Source: JACKFE01 sp050248735 | Lineage (GTDB): Bacteria > Nitrospirota > Nitrospiria > Nitrospirales > UBA8639 | Direction of reading: 5' to 3' | Length of the DNA: 64,000 nucleotides | Assembly (NCBI GenBank): GCA_050248735.1 | Contig: JBFWRU010000001.1 | Span: forward strand, 496,001-560,000 | In this document: positions 32,277 to 41,217 of the stretch, one piece after another | Layout of the letters: each line of letters begins with the position of its first letter | Position numbering within the stretch: position 1 is the stretch's first letter | Program-made: the position numbers and the translations under genes | The notes under the pieces: model-generated | Database searches by the model: none | What the model saw: only the letters and a program-made list of their open reading frames with translations | What the model was told of the DNA's origin: nothing

Positions 32277-34955
32277 ATGACTACGACTCAAGAGACCAAA
32301 ACCGATTTGGTGACGTTGACCATTGACGGGAAATCCGCTCGAGTCCCCAAGGGGACACTGGTGATAGAAGCGGCTCGCCAGGTGGGGGTCATGGTTCCCC
32401 ATTTTTGTTATCACCCGAAACTCACTCCTGACGCCAATTGCCGGATGTGTCTGGTGGAAATTGAAAAGATGCCTCGTCTGCAAACTTCCTGTAGTACCCC
32501 TGTAGCCGAAGGGATGGTGGTGAAATCAGCCAAGTCGGATCAGGTTGAAGCGGCCAGGAAATCGGTGTTGGATTTCATCCTGGCCAACCATCCGTTGGAT
32601 TGCCCTGTGTGCGATCAGGGTGGGCGATGCGACCTTCAGGATTTCTCCCATGAATACACCGCCACCAAAAGCCAGTTTCAGGAGCTGAAACGGGTCTTTC
32701 AAAAAGAATACTTTAGCCCGCTGATCGAGACGCAAATGAACCGGTGCGTGCAGTGTTTGCGCTGTGTGAGGTATTGCGATCAGGTGATGGACGTGAAAGC
32801 GTTGGCGCCGGTCGGCCGTGGGACCTTGACGGAGATTAAAGCGTTTGGCGCCCATGAGCTGGATTGTGAATTTTGCGGCGGCTGTGTGCAGATTTGTCCT
32901 GTGGGGGCAATTACCAGTCGAATGTCCATGTATGAATTTCGTCCATGGATGCTCAAGCGGGCAGACTCCATTTGCGGGTATTGCGGGGATGGATGCCAGA
33001 TCACCTATCAAACCAAGAACAATGCCTTGATCGAGGTAAGTTCCACCCATGGATCCGGTCGAAATAATGGCGATCTCTGTGCCCGGGGATATTTCGGCTA
33101 CCATGTGGGGGAGCATCCCGATCGGATTCAGACCCCTTTGATTCGACAGGCTGATACGTTTCAACCGGCCACCTGGGAAGAAGCGCTTGAACGGGTAGGC
33201 CAAACTCTCCTTGCTATTAAACAGAAACATGGCCCCGATGCCATTGCCGGGCTCATCACCGGCCGATGTACCAATGAAGATCTCTATGTCTTTCAAAAGT
33301 TCATGCGCGGGGTCATTGGGACCAACCAAATTGATAGCAGTGTCCGGTACGGGCATCTGAACGGGGTGCGGGCCTTACAACGTGTACAAGGTACACACCG
33401 TTGGACCGTCAGTTTTGACGATATTGTCGGAGCCGATGTATTGCTCCTTGTCGGAACGAACGTCACGGAAACCAATCCGATTACCGGCTTGAAAATTAAA
33501 GAGGCGGTCAAGCGAAAAGGGGCGAAACTGATTACGATCGAAGCGCTTCAGCCGGCCATCGGCACGATCAGTAATATTGTGAACCTGGCCCATCATCACT
33601 TTGGAGTTCGGGCTGACGGATTTCAAGGGGGCGTGCTGGCGTTGATGAAATCCGTGCTGGAAACCCAAGGTATCGCCGAAGAGGTGAAATCCTCTGCCAC
33701 CGGGTATGGAAACGACCTCTTAGCTCAATTGTCCGCCCTGCCCTGGTCAAGGCTGGAAAACCAAACAGGCTATCCATCATCGGACTATGGTCAAGCCGCA
33801 TCCACATTCTGCCAAGGGAAGAAAGTGGTGATTCTGGTTGGCCAGGGTGTTTTGCGTGCCCCCGGTGGATATGGAATGACCATGAATTTATTGGATCTCC
33901 TCTTGTTGACCGGGAAGCTGGCGAATCCCGGATGCGGGTTGGCTCCGTTGGCGGAAGAAAACAATGATCAGGGTGCGTTTGAAATGGGTGGAGTCGGGGA
34001 TATCTTGCCTGGGGGGACGTTCATTGATCAGGCGGAATCCCGGACGGCCGTTTCTAAAAATTGGGGACGGCCCATTCCTGACTCTCCGGGTGGTTCTCTG
34101 CCACAGTATCTGGATCGGATGCAATCCGGTGCAATTAAGGCGCTATTGGTCGTGGGGGAAAATCCCCTGGGTTCGTTGCCTCCTGTATCCGGCATAGAGC
34201 AGGCGTTGGAAGGGCTCCAATTGTTGGTGTGTCAGGAAATGTTCATGACGGAAACCGCTCAAAAAGCCCACGTGGTCTTGCCAGCCTGTTCGTCGGCTGA
34301 AAAGGACGGCACGTTTACCAACACCGAAGGCCATATCCAGGCGGTACGAAAAGCCGTGGAGCCTGTCGGCGAGAGTCGGCCCGATTGGGAAATCTTTTCC
34401 GCCTTGTCCATGGTAATGGGCGATCCCATGGAATATGGTGATGTCAAAGAAATCGGGAAGGAGATCCGGAATTTGTTGCCAGGCATTCGAACGCTGGGTC
34501 CGGCGCCTATCCCGTCAAAGCCCGATGCCCAGGTGGTGAGTGGCTATGTGAGCGGGGAATATCAGCGGGACCTGGCTGTACGATATCGTCTGACCGATGA
34601 GAAACCGACTTCTTCCGATGAGCTTCTCGTGTCCCTGAGGCAGTCCTTGTTTCACTCGGGGAAATTTTCTCTGAAGGCTGATGGTCTGCTGAAAGTTGAA
34701 CCTGAGGGGAAATTGTATATGCACCCGGATGAGGCCGCACGGCGGGGTATTGAGGAAGGAGACCAGGTTGACCTTTCCAATGACCGGGGAATGATCAGGA
34801 CCAAGGTCGGACTTCGAGAGCGCATTCCTTTGGGTATGGCCGTGTTTCCCGAACACTTTGACCAGGACATCCGTCGCTTGCTTTCTTATGCTGTTGATCC
34901 GGAAACCCAGGTTCCGTATTGCAAATTGGCGCAGGTCGGAATTGTCAAAGTTTAG
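32277..34955 (+). CDS. nuoG: NADH-quinone oxidoreductase subunit G
   Basis: 892 residues. N-terminal 2Fe-2S ferredoxin domain (HFCYHPKLTPDANCRMC), then the His-Cys 4Fe-4S motif region (DCPVCDQGGRCDLQD), a 4Fe-4S pair (CVQCLRCVRYCDQV, then CEFCGGCVQICPVGA) and a long molybdopterin-oxidoreductase-like C-terminal part (CGYCGDGCQITYQ onward) without the cofactor function. CGYCGDGC suggests the extra N7 cluster, which only some bacteria keep. It passes electrons along the peripheral arm. Confidence 0.98.
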   Translation: MTTTQETKTDLVTLTIDGKSARVPKGTLVIEAARQVGVMVPHFCYHPKLTPDANCRMCLVEIEKMPRLQTSCSTPVAEGMVVKSAKSDQVEAARKSVLDFILANHPLDCPVCDQGGRCDLQDFSHEYTATKSQFQELKRVFQKEYFSPLIETQMNRCVQCLRCVRYCDQVMDVKALAPVGRGTLTEIKAFGAHELDCEFCGGCVQICPVGAITSRMSMYEFRPWMLKRADSICGYCGDGCQITYQTKNNALIEVSSTHGSGRNNGDLCARGYFGYHVGEHPDRIQTPLIRQADTFQPATWEEALERVGQTLLAIKQKHGPDAIAGLITGRCTNEDLYVFQKFMRGVIGTNQIDSSVRYGHLNGVRALQRVQGTHRWTVSFDDIVGADVLLLVGTNVTETNPITGLKIKEAVKRKGAKLITIEALQPAIGTISNIVNLAHHHFGVRADGFQGGVLALMKSVLETQGIAEEVKSSATGYGNDLLAQLSALPWSRLENQTGYPSSDYGQAASTFCQGKKVVILVGQGVLRAPGGYGMTMNLLDLLLLTGKLANPGCGLAPLAEENNDQGAFEMGGVGDILPGGTFIDQAESRTAVSKNWGRPIPDSPGGSLPQYLDRMQSGAIKALLVVGENPLGSLPPVSGIEQALEGLQLLVCQEMFMTETAQKAHVVLPACSSAEKDGTFTNTEGHIQAVRKAVEPVGESRPDWEIFSALSMVMGDPMEYGDVKEIGKEIRNLLPGIRTLGPAPIPSKPDAQVVSGYVSGEYQRDLAVRYRLTDEKPTSSDELLVSLRQSLFHSGKFSLKADGLLKVEPEGKLYMHPDEAARRGIEEGDQVDLSNDRGMIRTKVGLRERIPLGMAVFPEHFDQDIRRLLSYAVDPETQVPYCKLAQVGIVKV

Positions 34956-35013
34956 GTCATTATCAATCGCTCGATAATTTTTGTTGATTCTTTTGTAGAG
35001 GAGTGGATCCAGT

Positions 35014-36069
35014 ATGGATGCCGGAATTCGATTAGCAATAACCCTCACGCAAATTGGGGTAGTTATGGGAGTCGTCTTGTTGACTGTCGCTGTCCTGACG
35101 TTACTGGAACGAAAAGTATTGGGATGGATGCAGGACCGGATGGGACCGATGGAAGTCGGGCCTTATGGTATTTTGCAGCCGGTGGCCGACGGGTTGAAGC
35201 TGTTTTTCAAGGAAGACATTATCCCGGCCGGCGCGAATAAACTCATGTTCAGCCTGGCTCCGGTATTGTCGCTGGTTCCGGCGTTGATCGGGTTTGCCGT
35301 GATTCCCTTTGGGCCGGATTGGACTGTGGAAGTCGGCGGGGTGGAATTTAAGCCCTTTGTCATTAGCGATATTAATATCGGTATCCTATACATCCTGGCC
35401 TTTGCGTCTGTTGGCGCGTACGGCATTATCCTGGGGGGGTGGTCGTCGAACAGTAAGTATTCGTTGTTGGGCGGGCTTCGATCAGCCGCACAGTTGATCA
35501 GTTATGAATTGAATGTCGGGCTGTCGATCGTGGGCGTCCTTCTCCTGTCCAGCTCTCTGTCACTCGTGCAGATTGTGAACGCGCAGGCAGGCGGGTTTTG
35601 GAACTGGTACTTTTTTGGTGGCGGAGGGTTTCCTCAGGCCATTGCGTTTGCCGTGTTTCTGATTTCAGCGGTGGCGGAAACCAACCGGACGCCGTTTGAC
35701 CTGCCCGAAGCCGAGAGCGAATTGGTGGCCGGGTTTTTTACCGAATATAGCGGGATGCGATTTGCCTTTTTCTTTCTGGCTGAGTACGGCAATATGATTT
35801 TGGTGTCCTGTGTCGCCTCCGTCTTGTTTTTTGGGGGATGGCATGCGCCCTTTGAATTTCTACAAGGGCCGGAATCCATACATTGGTTAACGGGTATCAT
35901 GTGGTTTGCGTTTAAAGTATCTACGTTTCTATTTTTCTTCTTTTGGATTCGGGCCACCTTGCCCCGGTTGCGGTATGACCAATTGATGCGATTTGGGTGG
36001 AAAGTACTCTTGCCGATTGCCCTGGGTAATATCGTGATTACCGCGATTTGGGCGTATATTTACCCCTGA
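35014..36069 (+). CDS. nuoH: NADH-quinone oxidoreductase subunit H
   Basis: 351 residues with about eight membrane helices; GAGGAG 9 bases before the ATG. ERKVLGWMQDRMGPMEVGPY and ETNRTPFDLPEAESELVAGF are the conserved cytoplasmic loops that shape the quinone entry. Links the peripheral arm to the proton pumps. Confidence 0.98.
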   Translation: MDAGIRLAITLTQIGVVMGVVLLTVAVLTLLERKVLGWMQDRMGPMEVGPYGILQPVADGLKLFFKEDIIPAGANKLMFSLAPVLSLVPALIGFAVIPFGPDWTVEVGGVEFKPFVISDINIGILYILAFASVGAYGIILGGWSSNSKYSLLGGLRSAAQLISYELNVGLSIVGVLLLSSSLSLVQIVNAQAGGFWNWYFFGGGGFPQAIAFAVFLISAVAETNRTPFDLPEAESELVAGFFTEYSGMRFAFFFLAEYGNMILVSCVASVLFFGGWHAPFEFLQGPESIHWLTGIMWFAFKVSTFLFFFFWIRATLPRLRYDQLMRFGWKVLLPIALGNIVITAIWAYIYP

Positions 36070-36092
36070 AAGGTTTGAGGAATAAGAATTCC

Positions 36093-36635
36093 ATGAACGT
36101 CAAAGAGTGGATCAAGACCTTGACCTTTTATGAAATCCTGCTTGGGATGAAGGCCACACTCTCTCATCTCGTGAAGTATCGGCCCATTACCTTGCAGTAT
36201 CCTCATGAAAAGAAACCGCTGCCCTCCAATTATCGCGGGATGCTGGCCCTTCTTCGCTATGATGATGGCACTGAAAAATGTGTGGGATGCGACCTCTGCG
36301 AAGCGGCCTGCCCATCGCGGGTCATCCGGGTGGTGAGCGCGGAAGTTCCTGGTGAGCCGACCAAACGGTATTCCAAGGAATACTATATGGATATGACGCG
36401 ATGCTTGTTTTGCGGACTGTGCGTCAAGGCCTGTCCGGTCGATGCATTGGGCATGACTCAGGAGTTTGAATGGGCGGTGTATGACAAGCGCCAGTTACAT
36501 TTGAATAAGGAACAGTTATTGGCCATTGGGGATCGGGCGTACCCCGTGCGAGAAAAACGACTGGAGTTTCAGCATCCCAATGTAGCGTATTTTAATGTGG
36601 GCTTTAAAGGAATTCCCGAGAAGGATATTCAATAA
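36093..36635 (+). CDS. nuoI: NADH-quinone oxidoreductase subunit I
   Basis: 180 residues from ATG 36093, preceded by TTGAGG; the frame is open further upstream into nuoH. Two 4Fe-4S motifs, CVGCDLCEAACP and CLFCGLCVKACP, carry clusters N6a and N6b. An amphipathic N-terminal helix holds it to the membrane arm. Confidence 0.97.
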   Translation: MNVKEWIKTLTFYEILLGMKATLSHLVKYRPITLQYPHEKKPLPSNYRGMLALLRYDDGTEKCVGCDLCEAACPSRVIRVVSAEVPGEPTKRYSKEYYMDMTRCLFCGLCVKACPVDALGMTQEFEWAVYDKRQLHLNKEQLLAIGDRAYPVREKRLEFQHPNVAYFNVGFKGIPEKDIQ

Positions 36636-36748
36636 GACGGTAGATGCGAAAAGGGAAGAGCCGGGAGAAGGAATGAGGAAGTGAGGAGCAACACGTAAAG
36701 AGGTGACAAGGATTGCTCTCCTTGCTGGGCATCTCTAGCTTTTGACCG

Positions 36749-36797
36749 GTGTATCATTGCCGCCATATCGTTCATTTCGTGATACACATATTGGCGG
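36749..36797 (+). promoter_or_regulatory. Interleaved inverted repeats upstream of nuoJ (possible pseudoknot)
   Basis: GTGTATCA (36749-36756) is complementary to TGATACAC (36780-36787), and CCGCCA (36760-36765) to TGGCGG (36792-36797). The order A-B-A'-B' is that of an H-type pseudoknot and not of nested hairpins. It lies in the 187-base gap between nuoI and nuoJ and ends 25 bases before the nuoJ start, so it could influence nuoJ translation. It could also be a protein-binding site with two dyads. Confidence 0.4.
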
Positions 36798-36822
36798 GTA
36801 GACGAATTTAACAGGGTGTCGA

Positions 36823-37329
36823 ATGGGAATGGTCGTATTTTTGTATTTTGCCGGTGTCATTGTGACCACTGCCGGGTTGGTGGTGGCGTTGAAAAATCCC
36901 ATCTACAGTGCTCTCGCTCTCCTGGTGATGTTCTTTCATGTAGCCGGGCTCTTTGTAACCCTGCATGCGGAATTTTTGGCCATCATTCAGATTCTGGTGT
37001 ATGCGGGAGCCATCCTGGTGCTCTATCTGTTCGTGGTGATGCTGTTGAACTTGAAGCGGGAAGAATATTTTCATAATCAATGGCTCGTCGGCCTGTTGCT
37101 GGGTTTCGTGCTGTTTGCGGAAGCTGCGTTGTTATTGATCAAAGGGAATACGACATTGGGGAAGGTCGGGACACCAGCTCAGTTGACTGAGGGGAATACC
37201 GAATCCATTGGTGAATTATTGTATTCGACCTATTTGTTCCCGTTTGAAGTGGCTTCCTTGATCCTGTTGGTGGCCATGGTCGGGGCGGTCATCCTCACCA
37301 AAAAAGGCATTATGGAGGTCAAAGACTAG
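36823..37329 (+). CDS. nuoJ: NADH-quinone oxidoreductase subunit J
   Basis: 168 residues, five membrane helices. The conserved third helix (IIQILVYAGAILVLYLFVVM) contains the pi-bulge region typical of this subunit. The stop overlaps the nuoK start as TAGTG. Transmits the quinone-site movement to the pumps. Confidence 0.97.
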   Translation: MGMVVFLYFAGVIVTTAGLVVALKNPIYSALALLVMFFHVAGLFVTLHAEFLAIIQILVYAGAILVLYLFVVMLLNLKREEYFHNQWLVGLLLGFVLFAEAALLLIKGNTTLGKVGTPAQLTEGNTESIGELLYSTYLFPFEVASLILLVAMVGAVILTKKGIMEVKD

Positions 37330-37634
37330 TGGAGGTGCCGATCAGTTTTTATCTGGTGCTCAGTGGTCTGGTGTTTTTAATTGGACTGGTTGGGGTATTG
37401 ATCCGTCGAAATATTATTATCATCTTGTTGTCTGTTGAATTGATGTTGAATGCGACCAACATCAATTTTGTGGCATTTTCCTCCTACCTTGGGAATCTTT
37501 CGGGGCAGGTCTTTGTTTTTTTTGCCCTTACCGTGGCCGCGGCGGAAGTCGCGGTGGGATTGGCCATTATTATTGCCCTCTATCGTCACTCCTCGAGCAT
37601 CAATATTGATGACTTCCGATTGCTGAAATGGTAA
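37329..37634 (+). CDS. nuoK: NADH-quinone oxidoreductase subunit K
   Basis: 101 residues, three membrane helices, GTG start overlapping the nuoJ stop. The membrane-embedded glutamates of the proton path are present in LLSVELMLNATNINFVAFS and in AAAEVAVGLAI. Mrp-like antiporter-related subunit. Confidence 0.97.
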   Translation: MEVPISFYLVLSGLVFLIGLVGVLIRRNIIIILLSVELMLNATNINFVAFSSYLGNLSGQVFVFFALTVAAAEVAVGLAIIIALYRHSSSINIDDFRLLKW

Positions 37635-37638
37635 GGGG

Positions 37639-39540
37639 ATGCTCTACGCTTTAATTCCCCTCCTTCCTCTCCTGGCGTTTATTATCCTCGGCTTAGGCGG
37701 CCATTGGATTAAGGAACGGGCTCATTTGGTCGCGGTTCCTGCCGTCGTCCTCTCATTTATCCTCTCCCTTGTCGCGCTGTCGGAAGTGGCCGGGGGAAAG
37801 ATTTTGGAAATTCCGCTCTATACCTGGGCCAGTTCCGGTTCGCTCACGATTACCCTCGGGCTCTACATTGATCAACTCACGGTGGCCATGTTGATGCTGG
37901 TCACGACGGTGAGTTCTCTCGTGCATATCTACACGATCGGGTATATGCACGGGGAATCCGGGTACGCGAGGTTTTTCAGCAATATCGCACTCTTTACCTT
38001 TTCCATGCTGATGTTGGTGATGTCGGATAACTTCCTGCAACTCTTTGTGTTCTGGGAAGCGGTAGGGCTGTGTTCATATTTGCTGATCGGTCATTGGTAT
38101 GACCGGGAATCGGCTAGGGCGGCTGCCACCAAGGCCTTTCTCGTCAACCGGATCGGCGATTTCGGGTTCATGCTCGGAATTCTTTTGGTATTTGTCACAT
38201 TCGGGAGTCTGCAATATCAAACCGTCTTTCCACGGCTTGAGACGGCTGTGGGCGGAACTGTGAATATATTGGGATCCATCGGCGGAAATTGGGAAGTGTC
38301 CGTTATGACCATGATTTGTCTCCTGCTGTTTGTGGGGGCGGTCGGCAAGTCTGCCCAGGTGCCGTTACATGTGTGGTTGCCCGATGCGATGGAAGGTCCG
38401 ACTCCGATTTCAGCCTTGATTCATGCGGCCACCATGGTCACGGCCGGTGTATTTATGGTGGCGAGGTTGGCCCCGATCTATAATCTTTCCCCGGTGGCGA
38501 TGGATGTGGTGGCGGTGGTTGGTGGAGTCACCATGTTTGTGGGAGCTACGATTGCATTGACGCAAACCGATATCAAGCGGGTCGTAGCCTATTCCACCTT
38601 GAGTCAGTTGGGATACATGATGATGGCCTGCGGGTTAGGCGGGTATATCGCGGGGATGTACCACCTGTTAACGCATGGGGCGTTTAAAGCCCTGTTATTC
38701 CTGGGTTGCGGGTCCGTCATTATCGCCCTTCATCATGAGCAGGATATGCGGCGCATGGGTGGGTTGAAGGATAAGCTACCGGTGACCTATTGGACCTTTG
38801 TCATTGGCTCGTTGGCATTGGCCGGGTTTCCGTTGACCTCAGGATTTTTCAGCAAGGACGAACTGTTGTTGGCCTCATGGATGTCAGGCGGGTTAGGCAT
38901 GGGCCTGACCGTTTTGGGGTTGCTCACGGCTATGATGACGGCCTTTTACAGCTTCCGGTTGGTGTTTGTGACTTTCTGGGGGGAATCCCGAGTTGATCCT
39001 CACCATGCGGGGCATGTCCAGGAACCCTCGAAGACCGTCACGATTCCACTCCTGATTCTTGCGGTGTTGAGTATCGTGGCAGGCTATATTGGCATTCCTG
39101 AATTCCTGGCTCCAGCGTTTCCCGATGGAGCAGGTGCGACAGGACATCATGAGGGGTCTGCTGCGCTGGGAATTATGGTGTGTGCCACGGTGATGGGTTT
39201 ATTGGGTATTGCCGGAGCCTATGTCTTGTATGTGAAGTCCCCGCATTTACCTGACCGGTTCGCGCGGCAGTGGCAGTCTTTGTATCAGGGGTCTTTGCAT
39301 AAATGGTATGTGGATGAAGCCTACGATCAGGCGATTGTGAATCCGACGATGAAGGCCGCCGATCAACTTTGGAAAAAAGTGGATGTGGCGGTGATCGATG
39401 GGGCAGTCAACGGTATTGCACGGGGGATCGCCTGGGGAGGATGGGTCACCCGATTGCTGCAAAGTGGTCAGGCGCAAAATTATGCCCTGGCCATGACCGT
39501 TGGGGCCGTCGTGATCCTGGGAGCGTATCTGTTTTATTAA
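37639..39540 (+). CDS. nuoL: NADH-quinone oxidoreductase subunit L (proton pump)
   Basis: 633 residues, antiporter-like subunit with about 16 helices. FVFWEAVGLCSYLLIGHWY, GKSAQVPLHVWLPDAMEGPT and STLSQLGYMMMACGLGGY give the key Glu, Lys and His path residues. The long C-terminal amphipathic helix region (from about residue 560) is present. Starts 4 bases after nuoK. Confidence 0.98.
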   Translation: MLYALIPLLPLLAFIILGLGGHWIKERAHLVAVPAVVLSFILSLVALSEVAGGKILEIPLYTWASSGSLTITLGLYIDQLTVAMLMLVTTVSSLVHIYTIGYMHGESGYARFFSNIALFTFSMLMLVMSDNFLQLFVFWEAVGLCSYLLIGHWYDRESARAAATKAFLVNRIGDFGFMLGILLVFVTFGSLQYQTVFPRLETAVGGTVNILGSIGGNWEVSVMTMICLLLFVGAVGKSAQVPLHVWLPDAMEGPTPISALIHAATMVTAGVFMVARLAPIYNLSPVAMDVVAVVGGVTMFVGATIALTQTDIKRVVAYSTLSQLGYMMMACGLGGYIAGMYHLLTHGAFKALLFLGCGSVIIALHHEQDMRRMGGLKDKLPVTYWTFVIGSLALAGFPLTSGFFSKDELLLASWMSGGLGMGLTVLGLLTAMMTAFYSFRLVFVTFWGESRVDPHHAGHVQEPSKTVTIPLLILAVLSIVAGYIGIPEFLAPAFPDGAGATGHHEGSAALGIMVCATVMGLLGIAGAYVLYVKSPHLPDRFARQWQSLYQGSLHKWYVDEAYDQAIVNPTMKAADQLWKKVDVAVIDGAVNGIARGIAWGGWVTRLLQSGQAQNYALAMTVGAVVILGAYLFY

Positions 39541-39634
39541 GGGGAGCGCGGTAAAGATAAAGCCATTCATCCGGCGGAACCTCACAGGCGGTTTCTCAAG
39601 TGAAACAGGATAGGCAAGAAATGGTATCTGACTC

Positions 39635-41212
39635 ATGACAGAGATGGTCATTCCCTCAGGGGGTACGCCCTGGTTGACGTTGGTGCTGGTGATCCCGCTT
39701 CTGGGGGTTGCCGGGATTTTGCTGGCACAGGAATCCCTGTCCCGACAGGTGGCGCTAGGAGTGTCCACGCTGGCTTTTCTGGTGTCCCTGCCGTTGTGGT
39801 TCATGTTTGATAACGGCAACGGGGGGATGCAGTTTGTCGAAAAACATCAATGGATCGAATCCCCTTCCATCCATTACGCGTTGGGGGTGGATGGCATCAG
39901 CATGCCTCTGGTGTTGCTCACCACGCTGTTGACGCCCTTATGTATCCTGGTGTCGTGGACGGCTATTGAGCAGCGTCGTAAGGAATTCATGATCAGTTTG
40001 CTGGTTATGGAAACCGCCACGATCGGGGTGTTTGCGGCCTTGGACTTTGTGCTGTTTTATGTGTTTTGGGAGACCATGCTCATTCCCATGTATTTGTTAA
40101 TCGGTGTATGGGGTGGGCCGAATCGGGTCTACGCGGCCATCAAGTTTTTCCTTTATACGCTGGCCGGCAGCATCTTGCTCCTTGTAGCGATCCTGGTGTT
40201 GTACTTTGAAGGTGGACGCACGTTCGATATTGTGACGTTGACCAAGGCCCACTATTCCCCGAATCTTCAGTCCCTGATCTTCTGGGCATTTTTCGCGGCA
40301 TTTGCGGTCAAGGTGCCCATGTTTCCCTTCCATACCTGGCTGCCGGATGCGCATGTGGAAGCGCCGACCGCCGGCAGTGTGCTTTTGGCCAGTGTGTTGT
40401 TAAAGCTTGGCACCTATGGGTTTCTACGATTTTCGTTGCCTATGTTGCCCGATGCGTCTGTCGCCTTCGGTCCGATTATCATGGCCTTATCGGTTATTGC
40501 GATCATCTATGGCGCCTATATGGCGTTGGCCCAAGCCGACCTGAAAAAACTCATTGCCTATTCCAGTGTGAGCCATATGGGATTTGTGACTCTGGGTCTG
40601 TTCGCCCTGAATGCACAGGGTATTGAAGGCGCCATGCTTCAGATGATCAACCATGGCATTACGACCGGTGCGCTCTTTATGTGCGTCGGGATTATTTATG
40701 AACGAACGCATAGCCGCCAAATTGCCGATAACGGCGGTCTGGCGAAGGCGATGCCGCAATACGCCACGTTTTTTGTCATCTTTTCCCTGTCGTCGGTGGG
40801 GCTGCCTGGAATGAATAGTTTCGTCGGGGAGTTTCTTGTACTGGTCGGCGCATTTGAGTGGAGCAAATTCACCGCTACCCTGGCATCCCTGGGGATTATC
40901 CTGGCCGCTGCCTATATTCTCTACATGGTGCAGCGAATCGTCTATGGTCCGGCCTCCCAGCAGATGCTGCCCAAGCTGACGGATCTGAATCCTCGTGAAT
41001 TCGGCATGTTGTTGCCGTTAGTGTTTTTTGTCTTTTGGATTGGACTGTATCCCAAGCCCTTATTGGATGTGATGCACGGGAGCGTGGGCCGGGTGCTGGC
41101 TTCACAATCGGAAATTGTTACGGTTGATCGTGGCCAACGAGTCGATGAGCGCTCATCGCTGTTTGCCGAAGGGACAGTCATAAGTCAATCACTGACGGAA
41201 AAAGGGCAATAG
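39635..41212 (+). CDS. nuoM: NADH-quinone oxidoreductase subunit M (proton pump)
   Basis: 525 residues, second antiporter-like subunit. FVLFYVFWETMLIPMYLLIG, KVPMFPFHTWLPDAHVEAPT and AYSSVSHMGFVTLGLF carry the conserved path residues. A single nuoM is present, so this is the ordinary complex I layout and not one with duplicated nuoM. Confidence 0.98.
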   Translation: MTEMVIPSGGTPWLTLVLVIPLLGVAGILLAQESLSRQVALGVSTLAFLVSLPLWFMFDNGNGGMQFVEKHQWIESPSIHYALGVDGISMPLVLLTTLLTPLCILVSWTAIEQRRKEFMISLLVMETATIGVFAALDFVLFYVFWETMLIPMYLLIGVWGGPNRVYAAIKFFLYTLAGSILLLVAILVLYFEGGRTFDIVTLTKAHYSPNLQSLIFWAFFAAFAVKVPMFPFHTWLPDAHVEAPTAGSVLLASVLLKLGTYGFLRFSLPMLPDASVAFGPIIMALSVIAIIYGAYMALAQADLKKLIAYSSVSHMGFVTLGLFALNAQGIEGAMLQMINHGITTGALFMCVGIIYERTHSRQIADNGGLAKAMPQYATFFVIFSLSSVGLPGMNSFVGEFLVLVGAFEWSKFTATLASLGIILAAAYILYMVQRIVYGPASQQMLPKLTDLNPREFGMLLPLVFFVFWIGLYPKPLLDVMHGSVGRVLASQSEIVTVDRGQRVDERSSLFAEGTVISQSLTEKGQ

Positions 41213-41217
41213 TTCGT

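Noticed and set aside
39635..41212. Duplicated nuoM as in the 2M-type complex I of some nitrifiers
   Set aside because: Only one nuoM is present and gene order is the ordinary A to N series.
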